46,853 nucleotides of DNA from JANXPZ01 sp033853925 (GCA_033853925.1 JAWOLC010000032.1:1-46853); one strand, 5' to 3'; counted from the first letter of the stretch, positions 1 through 10,594 are shown. A program made the numbers and translations. Notes: generated from the letters alone by a model not told the origin.

Positions 1-948
1 CGGATGCGAGCCCACGGCGTCTCCGTGACCGCCGCCGAGGTGCTCGTCACCAACGGGGCCCAGCACGCGCTGGACCTGGTCCTGCGGACGCTGGCGGGTC
101 CCGGCGCCGCCATCGCGGTGGAGTCCCCCACCTACAGCATGGCCGTCCCGCTCTTCCGCTTCCACGGGTTGACCATCCTCGAGGTCCCCGTCCGCGGGGA
201 CGGCGCCGACCTCGGCGTCCTCGAACGCCTCACCGCCCGGAAGAAGCCGGCGCTCTTCTACACGATCCCCACCTTCCAGAACCCGACCGGCGTCACGACG
301 GACCAGGCGCACCGCGAGAGGCTCCTGGGGCTCTGCGAAGCGCGCGGCCTCCCCCTCGTCGAGGACGGCTTCGAGGAGGAGATGAAGTACTTCGGGAGGG
401 CCGTCCTGCCCATCAAGTCCATGGACGCCCGCGGGATCGTGATCTACCTCGGAACGTTCTCCAAGGTGATCTTCCCGGGTCTGCGCGTGGGCTGGCTCGC
501 GGCGCCGCGCGCGTGCATCGAGCGTCTCTACGCCATCCAGCGCTTCGCCAACCTGGGAGGCAACACGCTCGCCCAGGCGCTGGCCGCGCGCTTCTGCGCC
601 TCGGGGGGCTACGAGGCCTACCTGCGCCGCGTCCACAAGGTGTACCGCCGGCGCATGCAGGCCCTGCTCCAGGGGCTGCGCCAGCACATGCCCGCGGGAG
701 CGCAGTGGAGCGAGCCGGTCGGGGGCTACACGCTCTGGCTGCGCCTGCCCCGCGCGGCGGGCAGCGAGCGGGCCCTGGACGAGCGCTTCCTGCGCGACGG
801 CGTCAAGGTCGCGCCCGGAAGCCTCTTCTACACGCGCCCGCGCCCCGAGCCGCAGTTCCGGCTCTCCATCTCCTCCGCCAGCGAGGACGAGATCGGCGAA
901 GGCTGCCGGCGACTGGGCCGCTCGCTCGGGGCGGCGCTGGGTGCCTGA
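1..948 (+). CDS. PLP-dependent aminotransferase, MocR/KAT-II type (5' end outside window)
   Basis: The frame is open at the left edge, so the N-terminus is missing; in MocR-type proteins it would be a GntR winged helix. The remaining ~315 residues are a fold-type I aminotransferase that would transfer amino groups between an amino acid and a 2-oxo acid in the cytoplasm. Visible marks are the NPTG motif, the PLP-binding lysine in GTFSKVIFPG (codon 463-465), and the C-terminal FRLSIS segment, where this fold carries the carboxylate-binding arginine. Relatives include 2-aminoadipate/kynurenine aminotransferases and the MocR regulators. Without the 5' part, enzyme and regulator cannot be told apart. 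The stop at 946-948 lies one base before the next gene. Confidence 0.85.
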   Translation, partial: RMRAHGVSVTAAEVLVTNGAQHALDLVLRTLAGPGAAIAVESPTYSMAVPLFRFHGLTILEVPVRGDGADLGVLERLTARKKPALFYTIPTFQNPTGVTTDQAHRERLLGLCEARGLPLVEDGFEEEMKYFGRAVLPIKSMDARGIVIYLGTFSKVIFPGLRVGWLAAPRACIERLYAIQRFANLGGNTLAQALAARFCASGGYEAYLRRVHKVYRRRMQALLQGLRQHMPAGAQWSEPVGGYTLWLRLPRAAGSERALDERFLRDGVKVAPGSLFYTRPRPEPQFRLSISSASEDEIGEGCRRLGRSLGAALGA

Positions 949-949
949 C

Positions 950-1708
950 ATGATCCGGGCGCCGCAGCGCGCGATCGTCTACGGGCCGGTCCGCTCGCGC
1001 CGGCTGGGCCGCTCGCTCGGCATCAACCTGCTGCCGATCGGGCGCAAGGTCTGCAACTTCGACTGCTGCTACTGCCAGTACGGCTGGACCGATCCCGCCC
1101 GCATCGCCGCGCTGACGCCCGCCGAGCTGCCGTCGGCGCAGGAGGCGCTCGACGCGGTAGCGGCCGCGCTCGCCTCCCTCGCCGAGCCGCCCGCCTACCT
1201 CACCTTCTCCGGCAACGGCGAGGCCACCCTCCATCCGGAGTTCGAGGCCGTCGTGGACGGGCTCGCTCCCTTGCGCGAGCGGCTGGCGCCCGACGCCCGC
1301 ACCGCCATCCTCTCCAACTCGTCGCGTGTCGCCGACCCACGCGTGCGCCGGGCCCTCGGCCGGCTGGACGAGCGCATCATGAAGCTCGACGTCGGCACGG
1401 AGGAGTGCTTCCACCGCTACAACGGAGCCCCCCGGGGACTCTCTCTGGACGAGGTCGTCGAGGGCCTGCGGCATCTGCCGGACGTCACCGTGCAGGCTCT
1501 CTTCACCACGGGCCCCGCCGGCAACCTGGAGGCGGCGGAGCTGGAGGCCTGGCTCGCGCGCATCGCCGTCGTCCGGCCGCGGCGCGTGCAGCTCTACACT
1601 CTGGACCGCGGCGCTCCGTGCGAGCGCCTGGTGGCGGCATCCCGCGCCGAGCTGGAAGCCGTGGCCGTTCGCCTGCGGACCGCGGGCTTCGCGGCCGATG
1701 TCTATTGA
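950..1708 (+). CDS. Radical SAM protein (COG0731-like)
   Basis: A 252-aa radical SAM enzyme. The 4Fe-4S cluster motif CX3CX2C is visible as CNFDCCYC near residue 36, preceded by the family segment SRRLGRSLGINLLP. A glycine-rich FSGNGEATLHPEF segment follows, typical of the SAM-binding part of the barrel. The closest family I recognise is the group related to wyosine-synthesis radical SAM proteins, but bacterial members have no firm substrate. I chose ATG 950 over the in-frame GTG at 941 because the GTG overlaps the upstream stop and adds only three residues. The gene is probably co-transcribed with the aminotransferase. Function beyond radical SAM chemistry is unknown. Confidence 0.8.
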   Translation: MIRAPQRAIVYGPVRSRRLGRSLGINLLPIGRKVCNFDCCYCQYGWTDPARIAALTPAELPSAQEALDAVAAALASLAEPPAYLTFSGNGEATLHPEFEAVVDGLAPLRERLAPDARTAILSNSSRVADPRVRRALGRLDERIMKLDVGTEECFHRYNGAPRGLSLDEVVEGLRHLPDVTVQALFTTGPAGNLEAAELEAWLARIAVVRPRRVQLYTLDRGAPCERLVAASRAELEAVAVRLRTAGFAADVY

Positions 1709-1850
1709 GCCCGGCGGGAGGGAGGCGACCAGGGATCGGGCTCGACCACGACGGCGATCGCCCGGCGGGCCCGCCGCGCGGGTGAGTGCGCCGTCCGCTG
1801 GCAGGATTCGGCCGGCTCGGCCATCCTGCGCAGCGGACCAGGAGGCGCGA

Positions 1851-2516
1851 GTGCTGAGGGCGATTGGCGCGACGTTGGCAATGGGAATCGCGGCGGCGGC
1901 CATCCTCTTCGGGTCGGCGGGGCGGTGGGACCTGCCGATCCTCTGGATCTACCTCGCGCTCATGCTGGCCGCGAGCCTCGTCCTCGTGCCCCTCCTGGCT
2001 CGCCACCACCCGGGGATGCTCGAGGAGCGCATGCGGCCGGGGCCGGGCGAGCGCGATCGGGCCACGTCGCTGGTCCTCGCGCTGGGTATGCCCGCGATCT
2101 GGACCCTCACCGGCCTGGACCTCGGGCGCTTCCACTGGTCGCGCGGGTTTCCCCCGGGCCTGCAGGGCGTGGGGCTCGCCGGCGTCCTCGCCGGCTTCTG
2201 GATCGCGGCCTGGGCGATGTGGGTGAATCCCTTCTTCTCCTCGGCCGTGCGGCTGCAGGACGATCGGCGCCAGACCCTGGTCGCCTCGGGCCCGTACGCG
2301 AGGGTGCGGCATCCCGGCTATGCGGGGGCCCTGCTCTTCACGCTGGGCAACAGCCTGGCGCTGGGCTCCTGGTGGTCGCTGCTCCCGGCTGTGATCGTGA
2401 CGGCGGCTCTGGTCCGGCGCACGCAGCTCGAGGACCGCATGCTGCAGCGGGAGCTGCCCGGCTACGAAGCCTACGCTCGCGCGGTGCGCTTCCGGCTCGT
2501 CCCGGGCCTCTGGTGA
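1851..2516 (+). CDS. Isoprenylcysteine carboxyl methyltransferase-like membrane protein
   Basis: A 221-aa integral membrane protein with about five hydrophobic helices and a C-terminal core reading GPYARVRHPGYAG, the signature of the ICMT/PEMT-like methyltransferases that bind S-adenosylmethionine at the membrane face. The frame is open further upstream, but GTG 1851 has an AGGAGG at 1840-1845 five bases before it, and the extra upstream residues are charged, low-complexity and not family-like. ATG 1881 is a weaker alternative. Bacterial members act on unknown lipids or small molecules, so the substrate cannot be named. The 142 bases between it and the radical SAM gene show nothing clear. Confidence 0.75.
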   Translation: MLRAIGATLAMGIAAAAILFGSAGRWDLPILWIYLALMLAASLVLVPLLARHHPGMLEERMRPGPGERDRATSLVLALGMPAIWTLTGLDLGRFHWSRGFPPGLQGVGLAGVLAGFWIAAWAMWVNPFFSSAVRLQDDRRQTLVASGPYARVRHPGYAGALLFTLGNSLALGSWWSLLPAVIVTAALVRRTQLEDRMLQRELPGYEAYARAVRFRLVPGLW

Positions 2517-2579
2517 GGGAGTCCTGCCGCAGGCGCCTCGGGCCGGCAGGGACACGGGACTCACGGGCTCGTCAAAGTG

Positions 2580-2610
2580 TTGACAACCTCGCGGCGGGCT
2601 CAGGTATCGT
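2580..2610 (+). promoter_or_regulatory. Candidate sigma70 promoter for the cytochrome gene
   Basis: A perfect -35 box TTGACA (2580-2585) is followed after 19 bases by TATCGT (2605-2610). The spacing is two bases longer than ideal. It lies in the 189-base gap before the multiheme cytochrome, which therefore probably has its own transcript with a leader of about 90 bases. Confidence 0.4.
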
Positions 2611-2705
2611 GCTCCGCGACTGCAGTGCCCGCGACCCATGAGGCTGTGGCTCCGCCGCCAGCAGCAGCGTCCCCGAGCGGATGGAGCCGTGACGGGGAGG
2701 CGCCA

Positions 2706-4400
2706 ATGATGCGGATGCTCGCGCGCAGCGTCGGTCTGCTCGGGATTCTCCTGCCCACGATCGCCTTCGCCGCCGGCGACACCGAGCGCGGCCTGGAGTT
2801 GTACGTCGCCAAGGGGTGCCTCGGCTGCCACGGAGCGAGCGGCCGCGGGGGAGTGGGGCCGGTCCTGGCGCACACGCCGCTGCCCTTCGACTCGCTCCTG
2901 CACCAGCTCCGCGCCCCGCGGGGCATCATGCCGCGCTTCCCCGGGACGGTGGTGAGCGACGACGACGCGCGCCGGATCCACGCGTACCTGCAGAGCGTGC
3001 CGCCGCCCGCGCCCAAGCTGCGCACCGACGTGCCGCACGGCGTCCTCGACCCCAAGACGTGCCTGCCCTGCCACGCCGGCCTCCATCCCCTCATCGTGCA
3101 GCAGTTCGGAGGCGCGGCCATGGGCAAGGCCGGAACCCAGAACCCGCGCGTGATCTACCCGCTGCGCCAGCTCACCTGCGCGAACTGCCACGGCACGGAC
3201 CACGACGTCATCATGGCCAGCAAGGGGCGCGTGCCGGAGACGATCTGCGGCGGCTGTCATGCCGCGATCTATCAGGAGCACGTCGTGGACGCCGGCCACT
3301 CGTACGGCCCGGGGCCGGGAGGCCTGGGCATCAACTGGGAGCGGAACATCGGCGTACCCCACTACAAGGAGATGCCGCGGAAGGTGATGGAGATGGGGTG
3401 CGACGTCTGCCACTCGCAGGCGGGGGCGAGCGACGACAAGTACTGGAGCGACCAGGAGCAGAAGTACGTGGACACGAGCAGCCTGCCCTACCGGAACGGC
3501 TGCATCGCCTGCCACACCCGCCACGCCTTCAATCTCACCGAGGCCCGCAAGCCCGAGGCCTGCCACACCTGCCACATGGGCCCCGACCACCCGAACTACG
3601 AATGCTACGAAAGCTCGAAGCACGGCTCCATCTACTCCGCCCGCGGGGCGGGGTGGGACTGGACCGTGCCGCTCGACCAGGCCAAGTACGAGACGCCGAC
3701 CTGCGCCTACTGCCACATGCTCTACGTGGACAGCACCGGCACGCGACGCGCGAGCCACAACATGACCCGGAAGATCATCTGGGGCATGGGCGTGCAGGCC
3801 GCCTCGGGCCAGATCGCCGACCTGGTGATCCAGCCCGAGAACCGCGCCAAGCGGAACGAGATGGTCAAGGTCTGCCTGATCTGCCACTCGGAGGACCGGG
3901 CCCGCGAGTACCTGCGCTCGGCCGATGCCCACAAGCTGGCAGGCGACGCCCTGGTGGTCGAGGCGCGCGGCATCCTGGCGGGCCTCTACAAGGACGGCCT
4001 CGTCCGCCCGGGCCGCGGGCAGGCCTCGGCGGGCCTGCTGCCCGGGCCGCGCTTCAGCGCGATCGAGCTGCCGGGCGGCATCGCCCAGCACTCGCCCACG
4101 AGCCTCTACTACGACGTCACCCCGGTCGAGCGCGAGTACTTCGACCTGTTCTTCTTCTCGGCGCTCAAGAGCTACAAGGGGGCGTTCCACATGAGCCCCG
4201 ACTACGCCTGGTGGTACGGCTACGCCGACGTCCTCGGCCACCTCGCCACCATCCGCGACGACGCCGCGCGCTTGCGTCAGGCCCGCGCCGTGCGGCGCGA
4301 GACCCTGTTCATGATCTGGACGGGCCCGCTCATGGTGCTCGCCGTGCTGGGCGCGGTCTACTGGGTGCGCGGCCGGCGCCGGCGCGCGCCGGGGGTGTGA
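2706..4400 (+). CDS. Nine-heme HAO-like c-type cytochrome, membrane anchored
   Basis: A 564-aa exported multiheme cytochrome. A signal peptide (residues 1-22, ending in AFA) is followed by a class I cytochrome c domain with one CLGCH (residue 38). Eight further CxxCH motifs lie at about residues 119, 158, 181, 232, 266, 286, 333 and 390. The block CHTCHMGPDHP with a following SKHG matches the octaheme hydroxylamine oxidoreductase/nitrite reductase family. A single C-terminal helix (about residues 535-555) is followed by arginines, so the protein should sit on the inner membrane facing the periplasm. Start ATG 2706 has GGGGAGG five bases upstream. The direction of the reaction (oxidation or reduction of an N compound) cannot be read from this. 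The extra N-terminal heme domain could pass electrons. Confidence 0.85.
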   Translation: MMRMLARSVGLLGILLPTIAFAAGDTERGLELYVAKGCLGCHGASGRGGVGPVLAHTPLPFDSLLHQLRAPRGIMPRFPGTVVSDDDARRIHAYLQSVPPPAPKLRTDVPHGVLDPKTCLPCHAGLHPLIVQQFGGAAMGKAGTQNPRVIYPLRQLTCANCHGTDHDVIMASKGRVPETICGGCHAAIYQEHVVDAGHSYGPGPGGLGINWERNIGVPHYKEMPRKVMEMGCDVCHSQAGASDDKYWSDQEQKYVDTSSLPYRNGCIACHTRHAFNLTEARKPEACHTCHMGPDHPNYECYESSKHGSIYSARGAGWDWTVPLDQAKYETPTCAYCHMLYVDSTGTRRASHNMTRKIIWGMGVQAASGQIADLVIQPENRAKRNEMVKVCLICHSEDRAREYLRSADAHKLAGDALVVEARGILAGLYKDGLVRPGRGQASAGLLPGPRFSAIELPGGIAQHSPTSLYYDVTPVEREYFDLFFFSALKSYKGAFHMSPDYAWWYGYADVLGHLATIRDDAARLRQARAVRRETLFMIWTGPLMVLAVLGAVYWVRGRRRRAPGV

Positions 4401-4430
4401 CGCGACAGCGGTAGAAGCTCAGCCATCGGC

Positions 4431-4456
4431 GGCGGCGGGCTCCCGGGCCCGCCGCC
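4431..4456. terminator. Hairpin after the cytochrome gene
   Basis: A perfect 10-base-pair stem, GGCGGCGGGC (4431-4440) with GCCCGCCGCC (4447-4456), closes a six-base loop 31 bases after the cytochrome stop. The following sequence, TCCTTGATG, has few T residues, so this is a GC-only terminator candidate. It separates the cytochrome from the kdp operon. I see no convincing promoter in 4457-4556, although TTGATG at 4471 could be a -35 box. Confidence 0.5.
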
Positions 4457-4556
4457 TCCTTGATGCGCTCTTGATGTCCCGCGGCACCTTCCATACGCCC
4501 CCCTGACGCCCGGCCGTGCTCCAATCTCCGCAGGAGTTCACCGCGGAGGAGGAGCC

Positions 4557-4643
4557 ATGTGGGACCTGATCGCTCTGGGCCTCGTCGTCCTGTTCTTCCT
4601 CGTCACGCTGGGGATGGCCGCCGCCTTCGCGCGGCTGCGCTGA
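4557..4643 (+). CDS. 28-aa single-helix membrane peptide upstream of kdpF
   Basis: A very short gene of 28 codons starting at ATG 4557, with an excellent ribosome site (GGAGGAGGAG at 4545-4554) and a TGA at 4641-4643. The product begins MWDLIALGLVVLFF, is one hydrophobic helix of about 22 residues and ends in ARLR, so it should be an inner-membrane peptide with a positive cytoplasmic tail. It lies seven bases before kdpF and is the first gene of the kdp operon. I believe similar unnamed small frames occur ahead of kdpF in other genomes, but I cannot check this. A second KdpF-like lipid-mimicking subunit is a reasonable guess only. Confidence 0.6.
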   Translation: MWDLIALGLVVLFFLVTLGMAAAFARLR

Positions 4644-4650
4644 GGCCTCG

Positions 4651-4743
4651 ATGAACCCGCTGTACGCGGCCGGCGCCGTGATCACGCTCGTGCTCTTCGT
4701 CTACCTCCTCTACGCCCTGCTGCGGCCGGAGCGCCTCGGATGA
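4651..4743 (+). CDS. kdpF: KdpF, small subunit of the K+ ATPase
   Basis: Thirty codons from ATG 4651. The C-terminal segment YLLYALLRPERL is the family hallmark (one helix, then LLRPE). KdpF lies next to KdpA in the membrane and stabilises the KdpFABC complex. The stop overlaps the kdpA start in an ATGA (4740-4743), so the two are translationally coupled. The gene is too short for most automatic gene callers and easily missed. Confidence 0.9.
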   Translation: MNPLYAAGAVITLVLFVYLLYALLRPERLG

Positions 4744-6485
4744 CCGGGAATGCCTGGGTCCAGGTCGCGATCTACCTCGGCCTGCTGGTGGCGCTGGGGC
4801 CGCCGCTCGGCCGCTACATGGCCCGCGTGCTGGAGGGCAAGCCGGCCCCTCTGGCGCGCCTCTTCGCGCCGCTCGAGCGCGCGCTCTACCGCCTGGGCGG
4901 CGTGCGTCCCGAGGTCGAGACGGATTGGCGCCGCTACGCCGTCGCCATGCTGCTCTTCAACCTCGCCGGCCTCCTGCTCGTCTACGCGCTCCAGCGCTGG
5001 CAGGCGGCCCTGCCCCTGAACCCGCAGCACCTGCCGGCCGTGCCGCCCCCCCTCGCCTTCAACACCGCGGTGAGCTTCGCGACCAACACGAACTGGCAGA
5101 GCTACTCGGGCGAGACGACCCTGGGCTATCTCGTGCAGATGGCGGGGCTCACGGTGCAGAACTTCCTCTCGGCCGCCACCGGCATCGCGATCCTGGCCGC
5201 GCTGGTGCGCGGGCTCGCGCGGCGCACCGCGCGCACGATCGGCAACTTCTGGGCGGACGTCACGCGCACGACGCTGTACGTCCTGCTGCCGCTCGCCCTG
5301 CTGCTCGCCCTGGCCCTGGCCTCCCAGGGAGTGGTCCAGACCCTGGGCCCGTCGCGGCACGTACCGCTGCTCCAGCCGCTCGCCGTGAGCGGGCACGGGC
5401 TCGTGCGCGAGCAGACGATCGCGGTCGGTCCGGCCGCCTCGCAGATCGCCATCAAGCAGCTCGGCACGAACGGGGGCGGCTTCTTCAACGTGAACTCGGC
5501 GCATCCGCTGGAGAACCCCACGCCGCTCTCCGACTTCCTCGAGCTGCTGGCGATCCTGATCGTCCCGGCCGGGCTCTGCTTCACCTTCGGCGAGATGGTG
5601 AGGGACCGGCGCCAGGGCTGGGCCCTCTTCGCGGCCATGACCCTGCTCTTCGTTCTCTTCCTCGTCCCCTGCATCGCGGTCGAGCAGGGCGGCAACCCGC
5701 GGCTGGCGGCGCTCGGGGTGGACGTGCGGCACGGCCCGCTCCAGGCCGGCGGCAACCTGGAAGGCAAGGAGGTCCGCTTCGGAGTCGTGGACTCGGGGCT
5801 CTGGGCCACGGCCACCACCGCAGCCTCGAACGGCTCGGTCAACTCGATGCACGACTCGTTCATGCCCCTGGGGGGCATGATGCCCATGGTGCTCATGCAG
5901 CTCGGCGAGGTCGTCTACGGCGGCGTGGGCTCCGGCCTCTACGGGATGCTGATGTTCGTGATCGCCGCCGTCTTCATCGCCGGCCTGATGGTCGGCCGCA
6001 CGCCCGAGTACCTGGGCAAGAAGATCGAGGCCTTCGAGATGAAGATGGCCTCGCTCGTGATCCTGATCTCGCCCCTCACGGTGAAGATCGGGACGGCGAT
6101 CGGGGTGATGGCGGCCGCCGGCCGCGCCGGCATCGCCAACCCCGGCCCGCATGGGTTCAGCGAGGTGCTCTACGCCTTCTCCTCGGTCGCCAACAACAAC
6201 GGCAGCGCCTTCGCCGGCCTGAACGCGAACGGGACCTTCTACGACTTCGTGCTGGGACTGGCCATGCTGGTGGGCCGCTACTGGCTCGCCATCCCCACGC
6301 TGGCGATCGCCGGCTCGCTGGCGGCCAAGAAGAAGGTGCCGGCGGGGCCCGGCACGCTGCCCACGCACACCCCGCTCTTCGTCGCGCTGCTCGTGGCCAC
6401 CGTGCTGATCGTGGGCGCCCTGGCCCTGTTCCCGGCGCTCGCCCTGGGCCCGATCGCCGAGCACTTCCTGATCGCCGCGCGCTGA
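4740..6485 (+). CDS. kdpA: KdpA, K+-selective channel-like subunit
   Basis: A 581-aa polytopic protein with about ten hydrophobic helices and the four pore-loop repeats of the superfamily of K+ transporters: TNTNWQSYSGE near residue 117, LGTNGGGFFNVNS near 241, the third loop near TTAASNGSVNS around 360, and NNNGSAFAGL near 485. It selects K+ on the periplasmic side and passes it through an internal tunnel to KdpB. Length is close to the usual 555-580. It is coupled to kdpF by an ATGA overlap and followed by kdpB after 17 bases. The third loop differs from the E. coli TSTTTTGAVN form, which is common among distant KdpA proteins. Confidence 0.97.
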   Translation: MTGNAWVQVAIYLGLLVALGPPLGRYMARVLEGKPAPLARLFAPLERALYRLGGVRPEVETDWRRYAVAMLLFNLAGLLLVYALQRWQAALPLNPQHLPAVPPPLAFNTAVSFATNTNWQSYSGETTLGYLVQMAGLTVQNFLSAATGIAILAALVRGLARRTARTIGNFWADVTRTTLYVLLPLALLLALALASQGVVQTLGPSRHVPLLQPLAVSGHGLVREQTIAVGPAASQIAIKQLGTNGGGFFNVNSAHPLENPTPLSDFLELLAILIVPAGLCFTFGEMVRDRRQGWALFAAMTLLFVLFLVPCIAVEQGGNPRLAALGVDVRHGPLQAGGNLEGKEVRFGVVDSGLWATATTAASNGSVNSMHDSFMPLGGMMPMVLMQLGEVVYGGVGSGLYGMLMFVIAAVFIAGLMVGRTPEYLGKKIEAFEMKMASLVILISPLTVKIGTAIGVMAAAGRAGIANPGPHGFSEVLYAFSSVANNNGSAFAGLNANGTFYDFVLGLAMLVGRYWLAIPTLAIAGSLAAKKKVPAGPGTLPTHTPLFVALLVATVLIVGALALFPALALGPIAEHFLIAAR

Positions 6486-6502
6486 ACGGGAGGAGGGACG
6501 CC

Positions 6503-8572
<2,070 letters not shown>

Positions 8573-8584
8573 GAGGAACCCTCC

Positions 8585-9184
8585 ATGCGCTCCGAGCTGC
8601 GTCCGGCGATCGTGCTGTTGCTCGCCTTCACGGTGCTGACGGGCGGGCTCTACCCGCTGCTCGTGACGGGCGTGGCCCGCCTGGCCTTCCCGCGCCAGGC
8701 GGAGGGCAGCCTGCTCGTGGCCAGCGGTCGCGTGGCGGGCTCGCGCCTGATCGGTCAGCCCTTCGACGCGCCGCGATACTTCTGGGGCCGCCTCTCCGCC
8801 ACGGGCGCCGTGCCCTACGACGCGAGCGCCTCGTCGGGCTCGAACTACGGTCCCCTCGACCCGGCCCTGCTCGACGCCGCGCGCGCCCGCATCGCCGCCC
8901 TGCGGGCGGGCGACTCGACCGCGCGCGGGCCCGTGCCGGTGGACCTCGTCACGGCTTCGGGCAGCGGCCTGGACCCGGACATCAGCCCGGCCGCGGCGCT
9001 CTACCAGGCGCCGCGCGTGGCCCGCGCGCGCGGGCTCGCTCGCGCGCGCGTCGAGGAGCTGATTCGCGCCCACACCGCCGGACGCACGTTCGGCGTCCTG
9101 GGCGAGCCGCGGGTGAACGTGCTCGAGCTGAACCTGGCCCTCGACGCGCTCGGCACCGGCCGCGGGGCCCCGTCGCGCCCATGA
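8585..9184 (+). CDS. kdpC: KdpC, periplasmic-facing accessory subunit
   Basis: A 199-aa protein with one N-terminal helix (about residues 10-32) and a periplasmic domain carrying the family blocks GQPFDAPRYFWGRLSAT and SGSGLDPDISPAAALYQ. KdpC stabilises the KdpFABC complex and raises its K+ affinity. It is preceded by AGGAGG (8571-8576) eight bases before ATG 8585. Its stop overlaps the next gene's start by ATGA at 9181-9184, so the outer-membrane protein that follows is tied to the kdp transcript. Confidence 0.96.
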   Translation: MRSELRPAIVLLLAFTVLTGGLYPLLVTGVARLAFPRQAEGSLLVASGRVAGSRLIGQPFDAPRYFWGRLSATGAVPYDASASSGSNYGPLDPALLDAARARIAALRAGDSTARGPVPVDLVTASGSGLDPDISPAAALYQAPRVARARGLARARVEELIRAHTAGRTFGVLGEPRVNVLELNLALDALGTGRGAPSRP

Positions 9185-10530
9185 CGCCCCGCCGGGCGGT
9201 CTTCACCGCCGCGCTCCTCGTCCCGTGTCTCGTCTCGCTCCCTCCAGCCGCGCGCTCGGCCGCCGATTCGACGTCGGCGGGCGCCTCCCCGCCCGCGGCC
9301 CCCTTCGCCTTCGCGGACTTCTCCTGGGTGCCGGGCAACGCGGGCGCCAGCGAGCGGCCGCTCGCGACCGGGGCCTTCACCGGGGAGTTCCGGCTCGACG
9401 ACGCCTACCACTACGAGTTCACGAACCCGGAGGACAACACGATCTCGGGCTCGAGTGAGGTGTTCCGCCACGGCGAGTTCCAGGTCACGCAGCTCGGGAT
9501 CGGCGGCGATCTCCTCTACAAGAACGTCATGGGCCGGCTGATGACCCAGTTCGGCATGTACTCGCAGACCACGCCGCGCAACGACGCCAGCCCCGGGCGC
9601 GGGCAGTGGCGGCTGGACGACGCCTACCGCTACCTGTCGGAGGCCTACGGGGGCTACCACTTCGACGCCCTGCGCGGCATCAACGTGCAGGCGGGAATCT
9701 TCATGTCGTACATCGGGCTGTGGAGCTACTACAACGCCGACAACTGGACCTACCAGCCGTCCTACGTGTCGTCGAACACACCCTGGTTCTTCAATGGCAT
9801 GCGCGTCCAGATCTTCCCGAGCGACAAGCTGAAGATCGAGCCGTGGCTGATCAACGGCTGGCAGTCGTATGGCCGCTTCGCCACGAGCCTGGGGGCCGGC
9901 GGCCAGATCCTCTGGCGCCCGAACGGCTCGATCTCGGTTGTGGGCAACCAGTACGTGGGCCACGACGTGCTGGGCATCCCGGGCCGCCGGCGCCTCCACA
10001 CCGACGACAGCTTCATGGCCAAGTACCTGGATCGTCCCGGGCGCGCTCTCGACAAGGCTGCGGCCTCGCTCACCATCGACGCCGGCTGCGAGAGCGGGGG
10101 AGGGGTGACGGCGTCGTCCCAGTACTTCCTCGGCTTCATGGCCTACAACCGGCTGTGGTTCGCCCGCGATCGCTACGGCTTCACGATCGGCGGGGGCGCG
10201 ATCACCAACCCCGGCCGCTACCTGGTCCTGATGCCGCCGATCAACGGCGCGACGGCCTTCTCGGGAACGCCCTACTTCACCGAGAACCGCGGCGACTCGT
10301 TCCGGGCCTGGGATCTACAGGTGGCCACGGACTACTCGCCCCAGCCGTTCATCACCTTCCGTCTCGAGTACAACCACCGCCAGGCGAACGTCCCCTACTT
10401 CGCCGGGCACGGCGGCCTGACGCCACCGGGCGGCGATCAGGGCGCACCGGGCTCGCTCGTGTCGGGCTGGGCCCCCGACCTGGTGAAGGTCGAGCGCCGG
10501 ATCACGGTCGCCATGCTGGTGAAGATGTAG
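9181..10530 (+). CDS. Outer-membrane beta-barrel protein inside the kdp operon
   Basis: A 449-aa secreted protein. It has a signal peptide (about 28 residues, ending near AARSA) and then a long run of alternating strands rich in Tyr, Trp and Gly (for example NADNWTYQPSY, IEPWLINGWQSYGRF). This is the pattern of a large outer-membrane barrel, probably the OmpL/BBP2 porin-like group. It overlaps kdpC by four bases, so it should be made together with the K+ pump. A role in letting K+ or another cation cross the outer membrane when potassium is scarce is an inference from position only. The last residue is Met rather than the classic terminal Phe. Confidence 0.75.
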   Translation: MTPRRAVFTAALLVPCLVSLPPAARSAADSTSAGASPPAAPFAFADFSWVPGNAGASERPLATGAFTGEFRLDDAYHYEFTNPEDNTISGSSEVFRHGEFQVTQLGIGGDLLYKNVMGRLMTQFGMYSQTTPRNDASPGRGQWRLDDAYRYLSEAYGGYHFDALRGINVQAGIFMSYIGLWSYYNADNWTYQPSYVSSNTPWFFNGMRVQIFPSDKLKIEPWLINGWQSYGRFATSLGAGGQILWRPNGSISVVGNQYVGHDVLGIPGRRRLHTDDSFMAKYLDRPGRALDKAAASLTIDAGCESGGGVTASSQYFLGFMAYNRLWFARDRYGFTIGGGAITNPGRYLVLMPPINGATAFSGTPYFTENRGDSFRAWDLQVATDYSPQPFITFRLEYNHRQANVPYFAGHGGLTPPGGDQGAPGSLVSGWAPDLVKVERRITVAMLVKM

Positions 10531-10585
10531 GACGACGAGCGCCGGCGCGCCACGGCGCAGGGCTCGATCCATGCCCGCACGGGTG

Positions 10586-10594
10586 TGCTAGGCT
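10586..10594 (+). promoter_or_regulatory. Possible extended -10 box before kdpD
   Basis: TGC followed by TAGGCT (10589-10594) has the TGnTAnnnT shape of an extended -10 element and lies in the 122-base gap between the barrel gene and kdpD. No good -35 is seen 16-18 bases upstream. It could give low constitutive expression of the sensor pair apart from kdpFABC. Confidence 0.3.

Noticed and set aside
1503..4241. Long minus-strand frame over the cytochrome gene (912 codons)
   Set aside because: Same cause. The plus strand carries nine CxxCH motifs, a signal peptide and a ribosome site.
4925..6502. Upstream extension of the kdpB frame through kdpA
   Set aside because: The open frame is real but the translated part is out of frame with kdpA and low-complexity; GTG 6503 with AGGAGG is the true start.
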